Origin: Ereboglobus sp.
GTDB taxonomy: Bacteria > Verrucomicrobiota > Verrucomicrobiia > Opitutales > Opitutaceae
Assembly (NCBI GenBank): GCA_029974595.1
Contig: JARKRC010000062.1
Span: 91,158-155,157, forward strand
Direction: 5' to 3'
DNA: 64,000 bases
Positions 25,728 to 33,619 of this stretch are shown here, piece by piece. Below the pieces are notes generated by a model. It was not told the DNA's origin and searched no databases. It saw nothing but the letters and a program-made list of their open reading frames with translations. The position numbers and the translations under genes were made by a program. How positions within the stretch are numbered: position 1 is the first letter of the stretch; every line of letters begins with the position of its first letter.

Positions 25728-27714
25728 CTTTGTCCCGCGTCCCCCGCACGGCGCTGATGCTTACGATCACGCTTGAGCCGACCATGAGCAACGCCGCGAC
25801 GACCGGATGCAGCAGTCCGCACGCGGCGAGCGCCATGCCCGTCGCGTTGTAGCACGCCGCAAAGCGCAGATTGTAATGCACGCTCTTCCGCGCTGCCCTC
25901 GCCACACGCACTGCCCTCGGCAAAAACTCCAACCCCGCGCCCGCAAACACCGCCATCGCTGACGCCTTCGCCAGTTCCGCGCCGCCGCCCATCGCGATCG
26001 AAACCTGCGCCGCGCTCATCGCCGCCGCGTCGTTCACGCCATCGCCCATGAACAAAACGCACCGCCCTTCCCTCTCCAATTCCTCCACGCGCGCCGCCTT
26101 CTCGGCAGGCGTTATTCCTGCGCGCACCGGCATCGGTAGCCCGGCACGTGCGCCTTGGGCATCGCCTGTCAACACCTCCCCCTCGATGCCGAGCGCGCGC
26201 AACTGGCTCACCGTCTCTTCCAGTCCGTCGCGCCATTTTTCCTCCAGCTCGACCGTCGCAGCCAGTGCGCCATCCACAAAAACAAACACGCATTTGCCGT
26301 CCTCCGGCTCCGGGCTTTGCGCGTTCGCTCCCTCTTGTATTTCTCTCGTTCCCGCTGCCACGCGCACGCCGTCAAAAATTCCCGTCACGCCGCGTCCGGC
26401 CACCACGCGCCGCTCGCTTGCCTGCACACGCGCGTCGGGACCTGCGCTTCCACGCAACGCTGCCGCCACCGGATGCGCCACGCCCTGCTCCAACTCTGCC
26501 ACGCACGCGCGCAGCCACGCCTCGCGCCCGAGAAACGCGGTCTCCACCCGCCACTCGCGCACGCGCACGTTCTCCTCCGACAGCGTGCCCGTTTTGTCGA
26601 AGCACACAAAATCCACCCGTGCCAGCGCATCCAGAAAATCCCCCGTCCGCGCGACCAGTCCGAATCCCGCCAGCCGCGCAAGCCCGCCCCAGATCGCCGC
26701 CGGTGTCGCCAGCCCCATCGCGCACGGACACGCCACGAGCAGCACCGCCATCGCATTAAAAAGCGCCTGCGCCCAGCCGCCGCTCCCCAGCCACCACCAG
26801 CCGAAAAACGTTCCCGCGCTCACGCACGCAACCAAGGGCAAAAACCACGCGACCAAGGTATCCGCCTGCGCCTGCAACACCGACGGCGCCAGCCGCGCGC
26901 GCTCCACCGCCGACAATATCCCGTCGAGCCTCCGTCCCCCTGCCCCGCCCTTCCCCGGCCACACATCGGCCGCGATGTCGAAAAAACCGTCAACGGAAAA
27001 CGTCCCCGCCAGCACGCGCTCGCCCGCGCCGCGCGACACCGGACGCCACTCGCCCGTCATCGACGTTTCCTGCACAAACCCACGCCCGCTCACGATGACG
27101 CCGTCCACCGAAATCGCGCCGCCCGGCCCCACGCGCACCACATCGCCCTCGCGCAACTCGGCCACCCTGATCCGTTCCATATTCTCTTCATTCTGCACTC
27201 CGCACTCCGCATTTCGCATTCGATTGCACCATTCAAACCGCTCGCGCGTTTGACCCGCCGCGCGCAACGCCGCCAGACGGCTCCTCGCGCCGAGCATTTT
27301 TCCCGTCGTGTGCACGACGATCAAAACCGCCACGACTTCGTAATACACCGAGCCCGTCCGCGTGAACGTGCTCACGAGCGAGCCGCCGAGCGCCCCGCAC
27401 AACGTCACCAAAAACAGCAGGTCCACGCTTATCCGCCGCGCCCCGAGCGCAGTCCACGCCGAGCGCATCAAATCGCCGCCCAAAAATGCCAGCGCCCCGA
27501 GCGCCGCCACAATCAACAACCCGTGCACGACCCAATAAGCCGGACCCTCCACCTCCGACAAATTCATGGCAAAACTGAAAACCATCGCCTGCCCCGCGAT
27601 CAAACAGCCCGCGCCAATCCGCAGCCACCCGCGATCGATCAACTGCTGATCCGCCTGCACGCCGGGCTCGGCATCGGCGGCAAGGGAGGCGTTTTCTTCA
27701 TCAACACGACTCAT
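25714..27714 (-). CDS. P1B-type heavy-metal (copper-type) transporting ATPase
   Basis: A 666-residue membrane pump that would move monovalent or divalent transition metal out of the cytoplasm or to an extracytoplasmic enzyme. The metal-site motif is CPC (329-331, LLVACPCAMGLATPA). The phosphorylated aspartate is Asp373 in DKTGT. The HP dipeptide of the N-domain is in VAHPVAAAL, and the hinge is GDGVNDAAAM. The actuator loop reads TGEW rather than TGES or TGEP. The N-terminus goes directly into membrane segments, so the usual HMA metal-binding domain is missing. Residues about 164-175 are encoded by a heptamer repeat that looks inserted (27189-27223). The final helices contain NATGMALAACG, as in CcoI/CopA2-type pumps, but no cytochrome oxidase gene is near. 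It is convergent with and overlaps the ABC ATPase gene. Confidence 0.92.
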   Translation of the reverse strand: MSRVDEENASLAADAEPGVQADQQLIDRGWLRIGAGCLIAGQAMVFSFAMNLSEVEGPAYWVVHGLLIVAALGALAFLGGDLMRSAWTALGARRISVDLLFLVTLCGALGGSLVSTFTRTGSVYYEVVAVLIVVHTTGKMLGARSRLAALRAAGQTRERFEWCNRMRNAECGVQNEENMERIRVAELREGDVVRVGPGGAISVDGVIVSGRGFVQETSMTGEWRPVSRGAGERVLAGTFSVDGFFDIAADVWPGKGGAGGRRLDGILSAVERARLAPSVLQAQADTLVAWFLPLVACVSAGTFFGWWWLGSGGWAQALFNAMAVLLVACPCAMGLATPAAIWGGLARLAGFGLVARTGDFLDALARVDFVCFDKTGTLSEENVRVREWRVETAFLGREAWLRACVAELEQGVAHPVAAALRGSAGPDARVQASERRVVAGRGVTGIFDGVRVAAGTREIQEGANAQSPEPEDGKCVFVFVDGALAATVELEEKWRDGLEETVSQLRALGIEGEVLTGDAQGARAGLPMPVRAGITPAEKAARVEELEREGRCVLFMGDGVNDAAAMSAAQVSIAMGGGAELAKASAMAVFAGAGLEFLPRAVRVARAARKSVHYNLRFAACYNATGMALAACGLLHPVVAALLMVGSSVIVSISAVRGTRDKVTAT
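27189..27223. repeat. Five heptamers (CAYTYCG-like) inside the metal ATPase gene
   Basis: On the plus strand the units are CATTCTG, CACTCCG, CACTCCG, CATTTCG and CATTCGA. They encode, on the other strand, residues about 164-175 of the P-type ATPase at the entry to the actuator domain, where homologues have no conserved sequence. Because 7 is not a multiple of 3, gain or loss of one unit would shift the frame. Confidence 0.7.
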
Positions 27715-27777
27715 ATTTTCACATCAACGCTTTTCACTCCGCGCCGCAACGTCAACCGTCCTTCCGATTTCTGTCTT

Positions 27778-27812
27778 TTCACCCTTCGCTCTTCACCCTT
27801 CACTCTTCCCCT
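27778..27812 (+). repeat. Heptamer array (TTCRCYC) just before cysS
   Basis: TTCACCC, TTCGCTC, TTCACCC, TTCACTC and TTCCCCT are contiguous and end 8 bp before the cysS start. They match the array before malQ in both unit and position. Confidence 0.72.
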
Positions 27813-27820
27813 TTTCCGAC

Positions 27821-29212
27821 ATGCCAATCCGTCTTCACGACTCGCTCACGCGCACCGCGCTCGAACTCAAACCCTCGCAACCCGACGGCGTTTTCCGTTT
27901 TTATAACTGCGGCCCGACCGTCTATGCCGCCGCGCACATCGGCAATTTCCGCACCTTCGTCGTCAACGATCTCATCCGCCGCCTCGCCGAGCTCGAATTC
28001 GGCCCCGGCAAAGTCCGCCACGTCCGCAACATCACCGACGTCGATGACAAGACCATCCGCCGCTCCCGCGAGGAAAACCGCACCCTCCCCGAAGTCACCC
28101 GCCAGTGGACGGAAAAATTCCACGCCGACTGCGACGCCCTGAACTGCCTGCGACCGCACGACGAGCCCCGCGCCACCGATCCGCGCTACATGGCCGAGCA
28201 GGTCAACATGATCAATGTCCTCCTCGAAAAAGGAAACGCCTACACGACGCCCGACGGCTCCGTGTATTTCAAAGTCTCCTCCTATCCCGGCTATGGCGCG
28301 CTCTCCCGCGTGAAGGAACGCGAGCTCAAGCTCGGCACCGCGCTCGCCGGAAAACCCGACACCCCCGCCGCCGACGCCGACGAAAAGGAGGACGGCTCCG
28401 ACTTCGCCCTCTGGAAAGCGCACAAACCCGAGGACGGCCCCAACCAGTGGCCCGGCCCTCGCCACGCCTCCGCCGGACGCCCCGGCTGGCACATCGAATG
28501 CAGCGCGATGAGCAAGGCGATTCTCGGCCCCACCATCGACCTGCACACCGGCGGCGTCGATCTCCTCTTCCCGCACCACGAAAACGAAATCGCCCAAAGC
28601 CAGTGCTGCAACGGACAGACCTTTTCGCGCCATTGGTATCACAGCGAGCACCTCCTCGTTGACGGCAAAAAAATGAGCAAGTCGCTCGGCAACCTCTACA
28701 CGCTCGACCAGCTCGCCGCGATGGGCCACACGCCGATGGCGCTCCGCTACGCGCTCCTCAGCGGACACCCGCGCAAGCAGCTCAACTTCACGCTCGACTC
28801 GCTCCACGCTGCCGAAAAGGCGCTCGCCACCCTGCGCCATTTCGCCGCCACCCTGCCGCCGTCCGGCGGCGACGCCACCGCGCTCGACGCATTTTTCGCC
28901 GCGCTGCACGACGACCTCAACACGCCCGCCGCGCTTGGCGCGCTCTTCACGCTCGTCAATCGCGGCGCCGCCGAATCGCGCCTCGACGCGCCGCTCTTCG
29001 CGCGCGCCCTGTTCGCCCTCGGCCTGAAATTCGACGCTCCCGCTACGCCGAAAGCCGACGCCCCCGCCGAAGTTGCCGTGCTTGCCGAGCAACGCTGGGC
29101 CGCGAAAAAAGCAAAGGATTTTGCCTCTGCCGACCGCCTGCGCGGAGAAATCGCCGCCAAAGGCTGGACAATGCTCGACGGCAAAGACGGCTACAAACTG
29201 GAGAAAAAATAA
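27821..29212 (+). CDS. cysS: Cysteine--tRNA ligase
   Basis: A 463-residue class I aminoacyl-tRNA synthetase that charges tRNA-Cys in the cytoplasm. The first zinc ligand Cys30 lies in FYNCGPTVY, the HIGH motif is HIGN (39-42) and the KMSKS motif is exact at residues 284-288. The family segment GWHIECSAMS supplies further zinc ligands, and the HTGGVDLLFPHHENEIAQ stretch is diagnostic. The C-terminal anticodon-binding part is complete and ends in DGKDGYKLEKK. ATG 27821 gives the standard N-terminus (MPIRLHDSLTRT). It is divergent from the metal ATPase (106-bp gap containing a heptamer array). Confidence 0.98.
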   Translation: MPIRLHDSLTRTALELKPSQPDGVFRFYNCGPTVYAAAHIGNFRTFVVNDLIRRLAELEFGPGKVRHVRNITDVDDKTIRRSREENRTLPEVTRQWTEKFHADCDALNCLRPHDEPRATDPRYMAEQVNMINVLLEKGNAYTTPDGSVYFKVSSYPGYGALSRVKERELKLGTALAGKPDTPAADADEKEDGSDFALWKAHKPEDGPNQWPGPRHASAGRPGWHIECSAMSKAILGPTIDLHTGGVDLLFPHHENEIAQSQCCNGQTFSRHWYHSEHLLVDGKKMSKSLGNLYTLDQLAAMGHTPMALRYALLSGHPRKQLNFTLDSLHAAEKALATLRHFAATLPPSGGDATALDAFFAALHDDLNTPAALGALFTLVNRGAAESRLDAPLFARALFALGLKFDAPATPKADAPAEVAVLAEQRWAAKKAKDFASADRLRGEIAAKGWTMLDGKDGYKLEKK

Positions 29213-29258
29213 CTTCTCTCCGCGCCTGCAATCTTCGGACTTCAATCAAAGCCGAGCC

Positions 29259-29344
29259 TGCCAGCCGTAGCGCAGACTTCCAGTCTGCACTTTTTTTTGG
29301 CGGATTCGCCGTCGGCATACTGGAAGTCTGCGCTACGACTGGCA
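29259..29344. repeat. REP-like long inverted repeat between cysS and hen1
   Basis: Arms of 26 bp (29259-29284 and 29319-29344) pair with a single mismatch; the core is GTAGCGCAGACTTCCAGT. The loop contains a run of eight T. It is followed by a phrase with repeated CTGTTAATTCTGTTC-like words, another probable dispersed element. The whole 311-bp spacer 29213-29523 is therefore repeat-derived (this element plus the 85-bp repeat at 29396), with no gene. It may also end cysS transcription, since it starts 46 bp after its stop. Confidence 0.8.
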
Positions 29345-29395
29345 TTCTGTTAATTCTGTTCATCCTGTCTCAATTTCCGTCCGCCGTTGCGTTCG

Positions 29396-29480
29396 CAGCG
29401 CTGTTGCGTGCGTCAAAATTATCCTGAATGCACTCGGCGCTTGCGCTTGCCTCGAATCCCGCGATTTCCTCGCAGGAGAA
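29396..29480 (+). repeat. 85-bp repeat, copy 1 (upstream of hen1)
   Basis: This stretch is 81/85 identical to 33525-33609 upstream of trpE; the four mismatches are clustered in the middle. It starts CAGCGCTGTTGCGTGCGTC and ends CTCGCAGGAGAA. The end of the repeat includes a good Shine-Dalgarno-like AGGAGA. Here 43 bp separate it from the hen1 ATG. Confidence 0.9.
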
Positions 29481-29523
29481 ATTATATCTTTGAACCCTCT
29501 CGTAATCGTCAAGCTCGCCGGCC

Positions 29524-30927
29524 ATGCTTATCACCCTCACGACCACTCATCACCCCGCAACCGATCTCGGCTATCTCCTTCGCAAAAATCCGACGCGGCC
29601 GCAATCGTTTGAACTCACGTTCGGCAAGGCACATGTCTTTTATCCTGAAGCGACAAGCGAACGCTGCATCGCCGCCCTTCTTGTCGAGGTCGATCCTGTC
29701 GCCCTTGTCCGCAACCGGCGCAACCCCTCCGGCGCAGGCGGTGCGCTCGAACAATATGTCAATGATCGTCCTTACGCCGCCTCATCTTTCCTGAGCGTCG
29801 CCATCGCCGAGGTTTTTGGCAGCGCGCTTTCCGGTTCAAGCAAGGAGCGTCCGGAGCTCGTCGAGACGCCGATTCCGCTGCAGGTCGTGCTGGCCGCTGT
29901 TCCTTCGCGGGGTGGCGAGGCTTTTCTGCACAGGCTTTTCGAGCCGCTCGGCTACGCAATCACAGTCACGCGACTGCCGCTCGATGAAACCTTTCCCGAG
30001 TGGGATGAGAGTTTTTGCTATCGCGTCGAGCTTGCCGCGACGCTTCCGCTTCGCCAGCTCCTCAGCCATCTTTATGTCCTCGTTCCGGTGCTCGACAACG
30101 ATAAGCACTACTGGGTCGGCGACGACGAAGTGGGCAAGCTCATGCGGCGTGGCGAAGGCTGGCTCGCCGCGCATCCCGAGCGTGAGATCATCACGCGCCG
30201 CTATCTCAAGCATCAACGCAGCCTTGTTGACGACGCGCTCGCGCAGATCACCAACGGGGACGAGCCGCCGCCCGACGCCAACGCCGCGGATCACGCGCTT
30301 GAAGAAGATGCCATCGAGCGGCCCATCAGCCTCAATGAGCAGAGGCTCGGCTCCGTCCTGTCCGCGATGAAAGCCTCCGGCGCGTCGCGCGTCCTTGACC
30401 TGGGCTGCGGCGAGGGGCGGCTTCTGCAGCTTCTTCTCAAGGAAAAGCAATTCACGGAAATCATCGGCATGGATGTCTCGCACCGCGCCCTTGAAATCGC
30501 AGGAGAACGCCTGCGCCTCGACCGGCTGCCGGCCATGCAAAAGGAGCGCATCCGCATTCTGCACGGCTCGCTCATTTATCGCGACGAGCGTCTCGCCGGT
30601 TACGATGCGGCGGCGGTTGTCGAGGTGATCGAGCACCTCGATCCGCCGCGCCGCGCCGCGTTCGAGCGCATCCTCTTCGAATGCGCGCGCCCGGCAACCA
30701 TCGTTCTCACGACTCCCAATTCCGAATACAACGTGAAGTGGGAAACGCTTCCCGCTGGCAAATTCCGCCATCGCGATCACCGTTTCGAATGGACGCGCGC
30801 CGAGTTCCAGTCGTGGGCAAACACCACGGCTGCGCGCGCCGGTTACACCGCGCGTTTTCTTCCCGTCGGCCCCGAGGATGCCGTTGTCGGCGCCCCGACC
30901 CAAATGGCTGTTTTTACGCGGACATGA
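29524..30927 (+). CDS. hen1: 3'-terminal RNA ribose 2'-O-methyltransferase Hen1
   Basis: A 467-residue bacterial Hen1. It methylates the 2'-OH of the 3' end of a broken RNA before the partner ligase seals it, making the repaired RNA resistant to renewed cleavage by ribotoxins. The N-terminal half (1-240) is the bacterial-specific domain that activates the Pnkp ligase. The C-terminal methyltransferase has the SAM motif VLDLGCGEGRLL and the metal site Glu367, Glu370, His371 (VEVIEHLDPP) and His416/His419 (FRHRDHRFEW), i.e. the ExxEH...H signature of the family. The pnkp gene follows after 25 bp, the standard operon. No toxin or tRNA target is encoded nearby. The ATG at 29524 follows the 85-bp repeat. 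Confidence 0.96.
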   Translation: MLITLTTTHHPATDLGYLLRKNPTRPQSFELTFGKAHVFYPEATSERCIAALLVEVDPVALVRNRRNPSGAGGALEQYVNDRPYAASSFLSVAIAEVFGSALSGSSKERPELVETPIPLQVVLAAVPSRGGEAFLHRLFEPLGYAITVTRLPLDETFPEWDESFCYRVELAATLPLRQLLSHLYVLVPVLDNDKHYWVGDDEVGKLMRRGEGWLAAHPEREIITRRYLKHQRSLVDDALAQITNGDEPPPDANAADHALEEDAIERPISLNEQRLGSVLSAMKASGASRVLDLGCGEGRLLQLLLKEKQFTEIIGMDVSHRALEIAGERLRLDRLPAMQKERIRILHGSLIYRDERLAGYDAAAVVEVIEHLDPPRRAAFERILFECARPATIVLTTPNSEYNVKWETLPAGKFRHRDHRFEWTRAEFQSWANTTAARAGYTARFLPVGPEDAVVGAPTQMAVFTRT

Positions 30928-30952
30928 CACGCAGCCCCTTCGCATCCAGACC

Positions 30953-33517
30953 ATGAAAATCATCATCCCCGAACTTTCCCTTGTCGTCCTCGTCGGTGTC
31001 TCCGGTTCGGGTAAAAGCACCTTTGCGCGCAGGCATTTCAAACCGACGGAGATTCTTTCCTCCGACCACTGCCGCGCGCTCGTCTCCGACGACGAAAACA
31101 ACCAGGCCGCCACGGGCGACGCCTTCGATCTCCTCCACTACATCGCACGCAAACGGCTCGTCGCCGGAAAGCTCGCCGTCGTTGACGCCACCAACGTGCA
31201 GGCCGAATCGCGCAAGCCTCTCGTTGCTCTCGCCCGCGAATGCCACTGCCTGCCTGTCGCCATCGTCCTCAATCTTCCCGAACGCCTCGCGCACGACCGC
31301 AATAAAAACCGGCCCGACCGCGCCTTTGGCCCGCATGTCGTCCGTCAGCAAGCGCAGCAACTGCGCCGCTCGCTGCGCAATCTCCAGCGCGAGGGATTCC
31401 GGCATATCCACATTTTGAATACGCCCGAGGAGGTTGACGCCGCCTCCGTCGGACGCGAGCCGCTCTGGAACAACCTCCGCCACGAGCGCGGCCCCTTCGA
31501 CATCGTTGGTGACATCCACGGTTGTTATGACGAACTTGCCTTGCTTCTCCGCGCGCTTGGTTACGCCGTCGATGAAACCGCGCATACCCTTGTTCCGCCG
31601 TCCGGACGCAAACTGGTTTTCCTCGGCGACCTCGTTGACCGCGGTCCGAAAACCCCCGACATCCTTCGCCTCGCCATGAACGCCGTCGCGAGCGGCGCGG
31701 CGCTTTGCGTCCCGGGCAACCACGATGTCAAACTCATGCGCAAACTGCGCGGGCGGGACGTGCAAATCAACCATGGTCTCGCGGATTCGCTTGCCCAGCT
31801 CTCTTCCGAAAGCGAGGAGTTCCGCATCCGCGTTGCTGATTTTATCGACGACCTTGTCAGCCATTACGTTCTTGATGAAGGCCGCCTTGTCGTGGCGCAC
31901 GCCGGCATGAAACAAAGCATGCAGGGGCGCGGTTCCGGCGCGGTGCGCGAGTTTGCCCTCTTCGGCGAAACCACAGGCGAAACCGATGAGTTTGGCCTTC
32001 CCATCCGCTACAACTGGGCTGCCGAATATCGCGGTCCCGCCATGGTTGTTTACGGTCACACCCCGGTTCCGGAACCCGAATGGCTCAACCGCACCATCAA
32101 CATCGACACCGGCTGCGTTTTCGGTGGCAAACTCACCGCGCTTCGTTATCCTGAAAACGAAATTGTATCCGTTCCGGCGCTGCACGCCTACGCCGAGCCG
32201 CGAAAGCCTTTTCTTCCCGAAGCCGCGTCCGCGCCCTCCTCTCCCTCCCTCTCCGCGCAACAGCAACATGATGACATCCTCGACCTCGCGGACGTGACTG
32301 GCAAGCGGCTCGTGTCCACCCGGCTTCACGGCAACGTTACCATACGCCAGGAAAACGCGGCTGCCGCGCTCGAAGTCATGAGCCGTTTCGCTGCCAATCC
32401 CAAATGGCTGATCCATCTTCCGCCCACCATGTCGCCGAGCGAAACCAGCGGCGTGCCCGGCTTGCTCGAACATCCCGCCGAGGCCTTTGCCTACTATCGC
32501 CATGCCGGTGTTCCCCGCGTCATTTGCGAAGAAAAGCACATGGGCTCGCGCGCAATCGTCATCGTTTGCCGCGACAAAAATGCCGCGCTCAAAACCTTTG
32601 GTATCACGGATGAAGGCATCGGCATTTGCCACACGCGCACCGGACGCCGTTTCTTCGACGACCCGAAATTGGAAACCGCGTTTCTCGACCGCGTGCATGC
32701 CGCCGCCACGGCCGCCGGCTATTGGGATGAGTTTCAAACCACCTGGTTCTGCCTCGATTGCGAGCTCATGCCTTGGTCGGCCAAGGCGCAGGAACTCCTG
32801 AAGCAACAATACGCCTCCGTCGGCGCGGCGGCCAGCGCCTCGCTCGCCGCCGAAACATCCGCACTTGAGCTCGCCGCCGCCCACGGGCTCGACGTTGCCG
32901 AATTACTCTCGCGCACAACTGGACGCCGCCAAATGGTCGCTGATTACGTCGCCGCCTATCGGCGCTACTGCTGGCCCGTCCATTCCGTTGATGACTACAA
33001 GCTCGCGCCTTTCCATCTGCTCGCCACAGAAGGCAAGGCGCACACCGACAAACCCCACGACTGGCACATGGAAACTCTTGCCCGCCTTGCGAACGCCGCC
33101 GCAGGCGGCATCCTCATCGCCACGCCACACCGCGTCATTGATGTCACCGATCCCGCCAGCGAGGCGGACGGTATCCGCTGGTGGGAAGAACTGACCTCGC
33201 GCGGTGGTGAAGGCATGGTCGTGAAGCCGCTCGAATTCATCGCCAAAGGCAGACGCGGACTCATCCAGCCTGCCGTGAAATGCCGCGGCCGAGAATACTT
33301 GCGCATCATTTACGGTCCTGAATACACGGCGCCCGAAAACCTCGCGCGCCTGCGCTCCCGCGGCCTGCAAGCAAAGCGTTCGCTTGCCCTGCGCGAGTTT
33401 GCCCTCGGGATTGAATCGCTGGAACGCTTCGTGCGCAAAGAACCGCTGCGCCGCGTTCACGAAGCCGTCTTCGGCGTCCTCGCGCTGGAAAGCGAACCTG
33501 TTGACCCGCGGCTTTAG
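30953..33517 (+). CDS. pnkp: Polynucleotide kinase-phosphatase-ligase Pnkp (RNA repair)
   Basis: The 854-residue enzyme heals and seals broken RNA together with Hen1. The kinase domain (about 1-170) has the P-loop GVSGSGKST (Lys21, Ser22). The phosphatase domain (about 180-430) is a calcineurin-like metallophosphoesterase with GDIHGCYDE (Asp187, His189), LGDLVDRGPK (Asp226), PGNHD (Asn256) and VVYGHTPV. The adenylyltransferase domain (about 480-850) has the nucleotidyl lysine in EEKHMGSR (Lys528) and a later GEGMVVKP motif. Order and spacing are those of the clostridial enzyme. ATG 30953 (MKIIIPELSL) is chosen because it puts the P-loop at the family position; upstream in-frame starts overlap hen1. 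After its stop, 7 bp later, the second copy of the 85-bp repeat begins. Confidence 0.97.
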   Translation: MKIIIPELSLVVLVGVSGSGKSTFARRHFKPTEILSSDHCRALVSDDENNQAATGDAFDLLHYIARKRLVAGKLAVVDATNVQAESRKPLVALARECHCLPVAIVLNLPERLAHDRNKNRPDRAFGPHVVRQQAQQLRRSLRNLQREGFRHIHILNTPEEVDAASVGREPLWNNLRHERGPFDIVGDIHGCYDELALLLRALGYAVDETAHTLVPPSGRKLVFLGDLVDRGPKTPDILRLAMNAVASGAALCVPGNHDVKLMRKLRGRDVQINHGLADSLAQLSSESEEFRIRVADFIDDLVSHYVLDEGRLVVAHAGMKQSMQGRGSGAVREFALFGETTGETDEFGLPIRYNWAAEYRGPAMVVYGHTPVPEPEWLNRTINIDTGCVFGGKLTALRYPENEIVSVPALHAYAEPRKPFLPEAASAPSSPSLSAQQQHDDILDLADVTGKRLVSTRLHGNVTIRQENAAAALEVMSRFAANPKWLIHLPPTMSPSETSGVPGLLEHPAEAFAYYRHAGVPRVICEEKHMGSRAIVIVCRDKNAALKTFGITDEGIGICHTRTGRRFFDDPKLETAFLDRVHAAATAAGYWDEFQTTWFCLDCELMPWSAKAQELLKQQYASVGAAASASLAAETSALELAAAHGLDVAELLSRTTGRRQMVADYVAAYRRYCWPVHSVDDYKLAPFHLLATEGKAHTDKPHDWHMETLARLANAAAGGILIATPHRVIDVTDPASEADGIRWWEELTSRGGEGMVVKPLEFIAKGRRGLIQPAVKCRGREYLRIIYGPEYTAPENLARLRSRGLQAKRSLALREFALGIESLERFVRKEPLRRVHEAVFGVLALESEPVDPRL

Positions 33518-33524
33518 GGCAGCC

Positions 33525-33609
33525 CAGCGCTGTTGCGTGCGTCAAAATTATTCTAACCGCACTCGGCGCTTGCGCTTGCCTCGAATCCCGCGATTTCCTC
33601 GCAGGAGAA
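33525..33609 (+). repeat. 85-bp repeat, copy 2 (upstream of trpE)
   Basis: The partner of 29396-29480, with four mismatches. It fills almost the whole pnkp-trpE spacer (102 bp) and its terminal GCAGGAGAA lies 10 bp before the trpE ATG, so this copy directly provides the ribosome binding site of trpE. Confidence 0.9.
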
Positions 33610-33619
33610 GATTTCACCG

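Noticed and set aside
26155..27906. Long Arg/Pro/His-rich open frame on the plus strand opposite the metal ATPase
   Set aside because: Composition is typical for a shadow frame and the P-type ATPase motifs are all on the other strand.
30914..32884. Long open frame on the minus strand opposite pnkp, and similar ones opposite hen1, trpE, malQ and cysS
   Set aside because: They mirror highly conserved genes in GC-rich DNA, and their translations show no recognisable domains.
33518..33619. Tryptophan attenuator or leader peptide before trpE
   Set aside because: The spacer is almost entirely the 85-bp repeat and has no Trp-codon-rich short frame or competing hairpins.
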